Origin: Dermanyssus gallinae | Taxonomy: Eukaryota > Arthropoda > Arachnida > Mesostigmata > Dermanyssidae | Assembly: GCA_003439945.1 (NCBI GenBank) | Contig: QVRM01002215.1 | Coordinates: forward strand, 744,001 to 808,000 | Direction of reading: 5' to 3' | DNA: 64,000 bases | Part shown: piece after piece, positions 55,770 through 64,000 of the stretch | Position numbering within the stretch: the stretch's first letter is position 1 | How the letters are laid out: each line of letters begins with the position of its first letter | Notes under the pieces: model-generated | Seen by the model: the letters and a program-made list of their open reading frames with translations, nothing else | Told to the model about the DNA's origin: nothing | The model's database searches: none | Made by a program: the position numbers and the translations under genes

Positions 55770-56030
55770 TTATTGAGGGTTTTTCGCGAGCTTCCCCGTC
55801 TCGATTAGATTACTACCATGGTCTGCCGAGATCGCCCCGCCACCGACCATTAACGATGGCAATGAGTCGGTGATTGTGGCATCCCAGGCAAACATCCTGC
55901 TCCTACTAAAGGGCGTAAGAGTCATCCCATACAGGCGCGTACCATCATCGGCGGAGAGGCATGACCAAAGCACTCGGCCAAAAATGTCGTTAATGCCGAC
56001 ATGCTTGGCACGCCGTTCGGCATTCATGAT
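55770..56030 (-). pseudogene. RPDG/WDAT LINE C-terminus, fourth copy
   Basis: The minus-strand frame reads NDIFGRVLWSCLSADDGTRLYGMTLTPF, then RMFAWDATITDSLPSL. It aligns with the other three copies, with RLYG in place of RPDG, so the predicted catalytic Asp is lost while WDAT is kept. It is an 85-codon fragment without RT. Confidence 0.6.
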
Positions 56031-57524
56031 ACGCGATTATCCGTAATGAGCTAATTTGTTATTGGGTTGCTTACATCTCGCATGTTATATCGCACGGGGT
56101 TTCCGTGGCCCACCAATGAACATTGTTCACACACCATCTTGTGTGAAAGGACGCTTTGTCCGTGAAGAGATCCGTCGCTGGATAGGCTGAGGCGGACCAC
56201 AAGCTTGGCTGAGGCGGTCTACAAGCTTGGCCGCCGCGATCGCCCGATCTCTCCAGCCTTGACTTTTCTTTTGAGGCCACCTAAAGGATCTAGTCTATGC
56301 TTGAGTCTCCTGGACTGATCAACAGAATAGTAACTGCTGGTGTAACCATTCAGACGCTTCATATTATTGAATGAGAGTTTTGCTATCGCTACCGAATGTG
56401 CTCATTGGCTGACGTGCTTATTTGTTCGAGCAAGATTCAAAGCTTCTACAGGTTTGACAAGCCACTTAATTGACAAAAAAGCGAATATAGTAGCTGCATG
56501 TCACATTCAATATGGCCATCGGGAGATTTGAGTTACTTTGCAACCACAGATGTCAGCTCTACCAATTCGGTACCAGAATGATTTACGTAAGATTCGTATG
56601 GGCGTATTGCTTGCGCACGCGTGATGGGGAAAAAATGAGAACCTGGGTGTGAAAGTTCAAACATGCAAATGTAAAATTATAATTTTGCGAACCCTTCTTA
56701 GTATACAATAGTTATTGCAGTAGCTAAGGCCATGTGCCTAGATGCCTTAACATTTCAACGGAAAACTCAAGAGCATGAGAATATCTCCGTCAGAGGCTGT
56801 CGCTCGACATTTAACCATGCAATGCAGCATCTGTCTGGGGCGCGTTATTTAACTGGGCTAATCCTGAGTTAGAAAATCCGTGGCCACACCTTCGAGGGGA
56901 TAAAATTGTTCACTCCAAAATGCTAACATATCAAAGTTATACAAATCAAATTTTACCTTTAGTTACGAATGTACATAATACCTTCAGTGGCTTCGATATA
57001 AGCGTTAAAACACAAGCCTTGAACCTAAAGTTACCGAGCTGGGCTTCAATTGGGTTACGTCACTTATTTGAATCTCCCTCTTTGAGAGAGGTTCTGGCTC
57101 TTTTAGAGAACCTCTAATAAAAAATACAATCTCTGATTTTTTTAGAGAAAGGCGAAAAAACGTATGTAACCCACACAAAATAAGAATTAGTTAATATTGG
57201 CTTAGTCTTTTATATCCGAGTATGTGCGCAGTATCTTAAACTGCAAGGCACATGAGCCGCATTTAGAGTTTTGTCATCCCCACTGTTAGATACTTTCCAT
57301 TTAATTAGCAAACTTTTCGACGCGTAGAGCTGAAGTCGAAAATTATAGCGTTCCACTTTAGAAAACTAATTTGCAGGGCGTCCAAAATTAAGCTAGATCA
57401 TGCAGCAACCGTCTAGGATCGAAGACGAAGCAGCCTGTTACTCCGGGAACCAAGAAGACTTGAGCTTGAAATCAAGGGACAAGGGACCTTATGAGCTGAC
57501 GAGCCTTTCTTAACCGCATGATAC

Positions 57525-57553
57525 ATTGCTTACTATGCGCTATAGTAAGCAAT
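57525..57553. repeat. Hairpin with 11-bp perfect arms
   Basis: ATTGCTTACTA (57525-57535) and TAGTAAGCAAT (57543-57553) around TGCGCTA. Confidence 0.85.
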
Positions 57554-58147
57554 TTACCATGCGTCCTGCACTGTGAAATGTTCTTACTTACGCCATAGTT
57601 ATAGAAAGGTGTATTGGGGGAATAATGGAGGCGACCAGCGTGAGAGAGAGTATGTGAGTCAATGCCAACTCCACTGTGTAGGAGGCAATGCCACCTCAAC
57701 TGTGGGCACCAGATAGTGGTCTTTTTTATGCGACTCAGACAGGTGTCACAGGCTTTTCAAGACATTTTCCTGATACTCACGACAACAACATTGTATGGAT
57801 TGCGCATTGATTCCTAAATACATAAAAAAATAACATGACTGCATAATTTGTATATCCTCGATACAGCTCGGCAAAGACTGTTGGACTCGTGCTTGAGGGT
57901 GAACCTGGTGTGAAAAACGTTTAGGGTACCCATATTTCTATAAGCCAGCTTCTACTAATTAACCAGGAGAATATCACGCAACTTTCACAAGCGCAGTATA
58001 TGCACAAATTCTTGAAAATTTAAATAAGCGATATATTTATATATGGATTTATTACTGGAAGGCTGATAGTTACATTGAATGACAAAACATGGTGTCCCTC
58101 GCGCAAGGGACTTGCTCTGATGTCTTCTATTTCTGTTCCTTTCATTT

Positions 58148-58150
<3 letters not shown>

Positions 58151-58184
<34 letters not shown>
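58151..58184. repeat. (TA)n microsatellite, 17 units
   Basis: Alternating T and A. Confidence 0.95.
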
Positions 58185-58187
<3 letters not shown>

Positions 58188-59089
58188 AATACTTTACTTC
58201 CGATATGCGAATAGTGCATCTAAGCGATTTGCTCTGCTGCACTTTCACTAATTCATGCTTCAACGAGTTCATCGGTGTGACAAGTCTGACAACAAAGAGA
58301 TGTTTGAGACGTCAACCAACAACATAGTAAACACAGAAATGCCTCATAAAGTCAAGCATGATGGACAGTGCGTTACGCTGCGGCCCTACGCGGAGTTATG
58401 AAAATAGAAATACAATTTTAGAACAAGATTGCAATGTAATTCGATTGCATTCGATTTCAGTTAAACAGAGGTTTCATTTGACCAGAATAACTTTTATATA
58501 CGTAACCGCCACAAATGGTTTGCGATAAGTACATTGATATTGGGTAAGCATACAAGTGTGTATTGTTGAATTAACAGTAGACCGTATCGTAAGAGAGTTT
58601 ATGGAAAAAATGTGAAATTCATACACCACGCAAGCGCTAAATGGGTGATAAATAAGGTGATATATTTTTCTGAGAAAAGAGTATATAATTTTGTGTTTAA
58701 AATGACGCCATATAACAAATGTGCTTCAACTTACATGGATCAAGTGGATAATTTTTGTTAGACGTGTAGCACCATTTGACGGCTTAAGTTCTAAAGACAC
58801 ACATTTAATTAAAAATGTTTTGCGGAGGCCGTCAAACTCGATATTGTTGTGAATACTGTCTAAATGCATATACAAACACAAGTTAAGAAGTTTACAAACG
58901 CGTTTATGTATTCTACTAACATAAAAACAGAATTAAATATCCTTGTAATGTCTCGATTTTATGTTCCAAGCCCAGGAAACTTGTTTCTCTGCAATGGAAC
59001 CGATATATGCTTATATGCAGTCATACAAGTACTGCGTTATACTACTTTAATCAATTAAAACTAATAAGTTCGAAATCCAGCGTTACTAA

Positions 59090-60060
59090 ACTCACTCCAT
59101 AAAGCGTAATTGTTGATGAGGTCCGAAATGCAGTTAAGACTTCTTCAAGTATATTGTTTAGGTCCAGATAGATGTCAAAAGAGCCCCGTCAAATGTGTTG
59201 TGTAATTTTGTAGTCCAGTACGTCGTTTCATCATGGTTGTTTAATATAGGAGTTCTCGCAAACCAACAGAGACGCTCGGTTTTCGCGAGAACGTCTCTGT
59301 ATGAGTCTCATTGAACAACTCACTGAACACCCATGTACTCTGATTGTTGTAAGTTGGTTAGTCAGGAGAGGTTGAGCCAAGGTATAAGGGTGCGGAGAGA
59401 GGGTATGTTTAGGTTTCCGTTGCCAGATTTAATGCTTGATGGACGAGGTTCAGATGCTAATTTATAAAGGAGTTTAGCGATAAGATAGTCCTTAAGAAGG
59501 ATAAGCCTCTGGGTGGTTTAAGGGAAGGTCTTGTAACTTTATTAAAAAATCTGGTGAGTTGCACTTTTGTAGAGTCAACCCCACCTGTATGGTCAAACTC
59601 AGCCGCAAGATACTTCCAACGTATGTATATACTTTTGACAAGAGAAACCATCTGCAAGGGTAAACTCGATCAGACGGTTCTCATTGGGAAGTTGATATCC
59701 AATATATAGTTTTCGAGTTCTTTAAGAACATCGTCCAGAACTAGGTTGTATAAGAGAGGTGACAGGTGATCACCCCGACGAACACCTCTCGTAGGCCGTA
59801 CCATTTTATTAACATCATTAAAGTCTAATTTGGTTTGAAAGCTGGAACATAAAGCGCTCAATGTAGTCTACAGACGTCTTCGGGTATCCATGGCTACGAA
59901 GCGCCCAGAAATTGAAATGTAACTATATCAAAAGCCTTGTAGAAGTCGATTGATGTCAGTCTCAGCTCCCGTCCCCCAAACTTGGCATCATGAATGATGC
60001 TTTCCAAAACCGTGACATTCTCGAAGGCGCTGTCGAATGGCAGAAAGACTCGAGATATAA
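59090..60060 (-). pseudogene. R2-clade LINE reverse transcriptase relic
   Basis: Minus strand in order: RVFLPFDSAFENVTVLESII and RLTSIDFYKAFDIV (60050-59920), matching F-x-x-x-D-G-x-x-E-N...L-D-V-x-K-A-F-D-x-V of R2-type RT. GVRRGDHLSPLLYNLVLDDVL (near 59780) matches G-V-R-Q-G-D-P-L-S-P-L-L-F-N. TRFFNKVTRPSLKPPRGLSFLR (near 59530) matches the post-RT A-P-L-K-P-Q-Q-R block. GNGNLNIPSLRTLIP (near 59410) matches G-G-L-G-I-P-S-L-R-x-x-I-P, and KLHNTFDGALL (near 59190) matches the L-x-x-S-x-D-G-x-x-L block. The YADD box is lost. Several shifts and stops are present. It is not in rDNA here. Confidence 0.65.
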
Positions 60061-60402
60061 CTGCAAATTATATGTGCATATATATGCTACAAAATTAAAC
60101 CAAGGCATTTATTAATACATTCTATTACAAACTATTTTTATATAGCAGAGTTTAGAGAAATGTACGTAGTGTAATATCTATTGCACAAATGATATTATCG
60201 GTCTTGATGTTATTTTATTTGTTTGTGTATTTACTAACTTGATATCTAATACTTATAGATATATATAGATAACTAAGTATAACCTCCATCAATGGCAACC
60301 CCAAGAGCAATCTCCTGTAAAGGTTCTGCGCAACTTTTTATGAACATCACACGATTTTTCTTATTGTGCACGCGCGTTATCTCCACATGTGGTGCCACTT
60401 CA
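60061..60402. other. Anonymous AT-rich DNA
   Basis: Nothing is recognised. Confidence 0.4.
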
Positions 60403-60605
60403 AAATTTTTTTTTTTACGTTTTGCTTAAGGCTTATGCCCGAGTACAGTTTTTTCATGTCATGGCTAATGTTTAATCCACTCCGGCATTTACCTTGTCTA
60501 AATTGTAAACCATGAAAACCAATTTAAGAGTGGCCAGTCTGGGTCTCGAACCCAGGCCTCCCGAATGCAAGGCAAAGGCTTTGCCACTAAGCCATCTTGC
60601 TCGGT
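60403..60605 (-). repeat. tRNA-derived SINE A, copy 2
   Basis: Reverse complement of the repeat at 26763-26960, with few substitutions. It has the same tRNA-like head (A box TGGCTTAGTGGC and B box GGGTTCGAGACCC), the body with ATGCCGGAGTGG and AGCCATGACATGAAAAA, and an A-rich 3' end (12 T on the plus strand, 60405-60416). Two copies on opposite strands 33 kb apart show dispersal by retroposition. Confidence 0.85.
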
Positions 60606-62380
60606 TTGTATCTAAAATTTCTGTGTTTAAAGTTTCTTTCCCCGCTAGGAGACAAAACGAGCTCCATACTTCCTTATACATAGCGAACTTAAATAGAGCA
60701 TACTATACAATACCTTCTCTATATTTTGTGATATGTAAGGTACATGTCTAGATTATATACATATTGAATTATTGCTGCTACCCCATAAAAAACGCTGTAT
60801 TTTTACTTTTCTGGGAGTTGAATAGATTTACTTAAGCTACTTTAGTATGCGAAGTGGATTAGACATGCCTGGTCTCACACTGAGCTCACGTAAGCCTCTA
60901 CTGTAGCTAATATAACTAATATATAGGCCAGCTTTTTTCTCACAAGATGTCAGAAGACAAGTTCGTAACTCAAAATGTGCATGCATTTTATCAGGCGACT
61001 GCTTCCGTCTTGAAAGTGCCCCAGGAAACAACCACACGCTACGCATAAAAAAGCACTTGCAGGGCATCTGATGCTTAGGTAAGAATACGTTTACATTTTA
61101 TCGAGTACGACGAGCCGATCATGATAGGCTCCCATCATATGTGTTGACATCCCGTGAATACATTTCAAGTTAGCTTCTAAGAATTTTATATTGTATTATA
61201 AGTCGTACAGTCTCAAACCGATTTCACGCATGCTTAAATTTACAATATCGATTAAAATGTATTTATAACCGTAGTGCGGCAACGTCTTCGCATATGATTG
61301 CATAAAACGGTGAAACAACTTTACGGTTTGAGTATCAGCAACTAAAATTACTCTGATTTTAATATATTGACGTGAAGCACTAGAGATGTCAGTGCGGGGA
61401 GTTAAAGCCTCAACAACCTGCTTTATGCCTATAGGATAAAGTTAAAACTAATATATTCACCTTTTTTCTGAGTTGCTCGAAGTTATCCATAATGTCATGA
61501 TGTGCTCTTGGAGATTGGGTATCTGAGTGCTTATAGTAGACTTTGTTGTTTACCGGTGAAGCGACGATTCATTGGAAGTGTTGACCGCCTACTCGGAGTC
61601 GTTGGCCGTAATCGGGTTTCCTTGGCGATAGTGTAATGCCTGGAGTCACCCTGGTCGCTTTCTCGTTTCTGAAAAAAATCTTTTTTGAGATGTCTTTCTC
61701 CAACTTGATGCCAATAGGAACCTTTCTGAAACCCTTCATTTGATTAAATCAAACAAGATCGGACTGAATCTTTATTAGAGGCATGTGCTTCAGGAGTTTA
61801 GCGAAAAAACTTCCTATGTTCGCGACCTTCATGGAAAGAACTGGTACAGCCTGGAATTGGACTACGAGCGCTCATTCTACTCAGCATACTTCAAAGGGCT
61901 GGGTAGACTATTCTTTGATTGACGATTGCAGAATGGTCTCATCGTTGATAGGCCAAAAATAAACGATATAAGGTTTTGTCGTGGGGGCAAGCAGTCCGCG
62001 AAGGTAAATTGCGACTTCACGGCGAGCAAGTGCTAGAAGGTACAATTCTTTTACAACACGTAACTGATCGTTGTACAAAACAGCCTAACCTGGCTGCAGT
62101 ATACAAGTAAAAACATCGTAACTTTGCACTTTGAGCAGTTGAATGAGGTGAATCCAGCAAGCCTAACGCAAGTACTTGGACTTCATCGAATTTGCGCGAT
62201 AGACTAGTATATAGGGTCGCATTTTTAGTACCATGTATCGGTGATCTTGTTCACCGCTACAGTTTACAACATAACAGCCGTCCTGGAGTATCGGCCAAAT
62301 GATTCGAGTGGCACTCGCCACTTCTCCTGATGACCCATAGTACTGTTCTATGGAGATCTGGGCCATGGGAGAGTGAAGCT
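60606..62380. other. Anonymous DNA
   Basis: No gene or element is recognised. Confidence 0.4.
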
Positions 62381-62542
62381 TAAGGAGGGAGGTGCGTTTA
62401 GTGGGTATGGGTCTCAGCGGGCTAACATCCATCCGCTGGGGTCGAGTCCCACACTGCTCGAGTTGGAACGTGGGACCTTCTCATTTTCTACTTGTAGCAA
62501 TAGTACGTAAAAGTATTTAACCCTCCTCCTTAAAAAAAAAGC
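62381..62542 (+). repeat. SINE-like repeat B, copy 2
   Basis: Matches 8710-8860 on the same strand. TCTCAGCGGGCTAAC resembles an A box and GGGGTCGAGTCCCAC a B box, about 30 bases apart. The 5' AAGGAGGGAGG and the 3' CCCTCCTCCTT are complementary, so a transcript could close into a terminal stem. AAAAAAAAA follows. An ordinary tRNA-derived SINE does not have such a stem. Confidence 0.6.
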
Positions 62543-62627
62543 CGTCCTGGAAATGCTCCGGCACGAGTTTTCTCAAAGAATGTATTCCCTGAGAGAAATT
62601 CCCGGATGATTTTATCTATCACCAGCT

Positions 62628-62828
62628 ATGGCTAACCAAACCTGGAAAGAATTTATCGGTCTATGTTGGCATCCTGCCAGTTGCTACAGCGTTTACGGAT
62701 ATCATGATCTCTTATGTCGGTCTGCTGGGATTCATGAGCCCAGAGAGTACTGCAAATGCCGTCGTTATAGCGGTCCTTATTCTTTGTATCACCTCAACGA
62801 CTGCTCTGAACCCGCGCCGCTCTCATAG
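62628..62828 (+). pseudogene. LINE C-terminal relic with VYGYH module
   Basis: The 66-codon frame reads YSVYGYHDLLC, then GIHEP, EYCKC and YHLNDC. It repeats the Cys/His order of the LINE C-terminus at 12.9 kb with Y for H in the first motif. It is a 3' fragment of the same LINE family; no RT is readable upstream. Confidence 0.55.
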
Positions 62829-63094
62829 CTGAGCGAGAATAAATTTATCGAACGCATAATTGCGACAGCATTATATAAAAACTCTAACGACTAAGATTTA
62901 GTGTCGGAGATCCAGTTTATCGATCGCAAAGGTTTAAGCATGATTTTGCATCTCCTGGAATCCCAAATTATTTAGGCAAAATTTACAACGACTCTGATTG
63001 CCTCGAGCTAATTTCGACTTTAAGTTAGCGTTCGAGTTAGTCACGCACCCTGAACCATTTTAAACTTCACCACACTTCGGATACGTGACACATA

Positions 63095-63382
63095 ATGAAC
63101 TGTCTAAATGCATTTTTGCAAGGCAGAACTTTTTTTGTTAATGAACAGCAATCTACAGTGAGTCGAGTGTCATCCGGCTGTCCGCAAGGAACAATCATCG
63201 GACTACTGGTCTACACCCGTTACACTGACTTGCTTAAATATATTATTCCACAAAAATTTGAAGCCAAAGCATACGCAGATGGTGTAAAGCTTTACTGTCA
63301 ACCCTGTACCATAGAGGATGGATTTCGTTTTCAGACGGGTGTGTGTCATATATACTATGTTCATATTGACATTACTAAATAA
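63095..63382 (+). pseudogene. LINE RT fragment with YADG box
   Basis: FLQGRTFFVNEQQSTVSRV resembles the F-L-x-x-R-x-x-x-V block. SSGCPQGTIIGLLVY is the S-G-x-P-Q-G-S-x-x-G-P-L-L-F block, and FEAKAYADGVKLYC is the catalytic box with YADG instead of YADD. The 95-codon frame covers only the central RT. The substitution would remove one catalytic Asp, so it is dead. Confidence 0.65.
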
Positions 63383-63539
63383 GATGCATTTTAGTAGCAA
63401 GAATAGTTGCAAAAGAATGCAAATAGATAAGCAAGTATACTCATCACGTTGTTTTTCACGCCCTGATAACGTCGGCTCTCAAATTCATACGATACAGGTT
63501 ATTGTGTGCATATGTGCCTTTATATAAAATTCACGCTAT

Positions 63540-64000
63540 TGCTAAAGTGGAAATATCCATTTACACATCGGAAATCGCAGCGTCTGATCTCAATATATGA
63601 ATCGACCACTCAAATTGCAAGGCAGTCATTCTAACGAAAGAATTGATACATCTGGCGAACGTGGACTGCACTGTCGTCATAGGCGGCGATACGAATGCGC
63701 TCCATTAAATAGGACACAGACGAAACACCCGGCGGAGCGGACGATCTTGTGTCAATGGAAGTCCTGCTGTTAGACTCCTGCGCAGCAGAAGGGTTCAGGC
63801 AGTCTGTAGACAAACCAACAAGGCTCGGCTTTATACTAGACGCTGTCTTGTGCAATGACGAAACATTCAGTAAGATTAGAAAAGGGTGGAAAAGGGTCGA
63901 TAAATATATAATATATATGTATAAATACCCACGTAGACTCTGCAATGCTCTTAAAACAGTCTCTAAGCCGTCAAAAGTGGGCTAGATTAAAAATAAATGG
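63540..64000 (+). pseudogene. LINE APE endonuclease fragment at window edge
   Basis: One frame reads DCTVVIGGDTNALH (63668-63705), the G-G-D-x-N catalytic block, then stops. A second frame (63749-63985) reads LLLDSCAAEGFRQSVDKPTRLGF and ILDAVLCNDE, the G-F-x-Q-x-V-x-x-P-T-R...L-D-x-V-L block. Order and spacing fit one endonuclease with a shift between. Because it lies downstream of the RT piece at 63095, it belongs to a different LINE copy. The element may continue past the window. Confidence 0.6.

Larger units (their letters stand above)
56031..59085. other. Anonymous DNA
   Basis: No gene is recognised. A hairpin lies at 57525-57553 and (TA)n at 58151-58184. Confidence 0.4.

Overview
This window looks like a repeat-rich, intergenic or intronic stretch of a metazoan nuclear genome, most likely an arthropod. 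Two mariner-type DNA transposons, many decayed non-LTR retrotransposons (LINEs), tRNA-derived SINE-like repeats and more than twenty (TA)n microsatellites are visible. There are no operons, no rRNA, no long intact host genes and no CRISPR array. The mix would suit a chelicerate such as a tick or mite, but the sequence does not prove it. I could not identify any host protein-coding gene with confidence. Two short open frames on the minus strand (25.1-25.3 kb and 28.7-28.9 kb) are the best candidates for host exons, and both are weak.

Layout. 0-6.5 kb: AT-rich DNA with a purine array and a TATTT-rich tract, no recognisable gene. 6.6-8.9 kb: LINE endonuclease and reverse transcriptase (RT) fragments, a very long (TA)n array, then a SINE-like repeat. 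10.2 kb: a perfect 21-bp inverted repeat around (TA)n. 11.8-13.1 kb: a decayed LINE whose C-terminal Cys/His module recurs at 16.0 kb (minus), 22.3 kb and 62.6 kb. 17.0 and 20.4-21.3 kb: further LINE relics. 23.8-25.1 kb: an almost intact mariner with terminal inverted repeats (ITRs) and one frameshift. 26.8 kb: tRNA-derived SINE, with a second copy on the minus strand at 60.4 kb. 29.3-33.0 kb: LINE ends, including two copies of a family with a putative restriction-like endonuclease C-terminus. 33-39.8 kb: mostly anonymous DNA with microsatellites, hairpins and inverted trinucleotide arrays.

40.2-44.6 kb is the richest locus. A LINE with a three-knuckle gag ORF and an apurinic-type (APE) endonuclease stops inside the endonuclease domain. 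It is followed at once by a different LINE with an unusual FLDDG reverse transcriptase, a CCHC motif and an RPDG...WDAT C-terminus. 45.2-49.7 kb: a CR1-like tail (+), then a long CR1/L2-type LINE (-) with an SGNH-esterase-like ORF1, an APE endonuclease and an RT. 50.1-52.1 kb: the 5' half of an R1/TRAS-like LINE (-) whose ORF1 and ORF2 overlap. 52.6-55.6 kb: CR1-like LINE pieces (-) with a second, dead mariner between them. 59.1-60.1 kb: an R2-clade RT relic (-) outside rDNA. 62.4-64.0 kb: a SINE-like repeat and LINE RT and endonuclease pieces running off the window.

Nothing here works together as a pathway. The biology is that of mobile elements, with several LINE lineages, nested insertions, and (TA)n tracts that repeatedly sit at or inside element boundaries. 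Almost every element is broken by frameshifts or stops. The most intact reading frames are the mariner transposase (23977-24945) and the in-frame 163-codon LINE C-terminus (31467-31955). Family names rest on motif recognition by eye; no database search was run.
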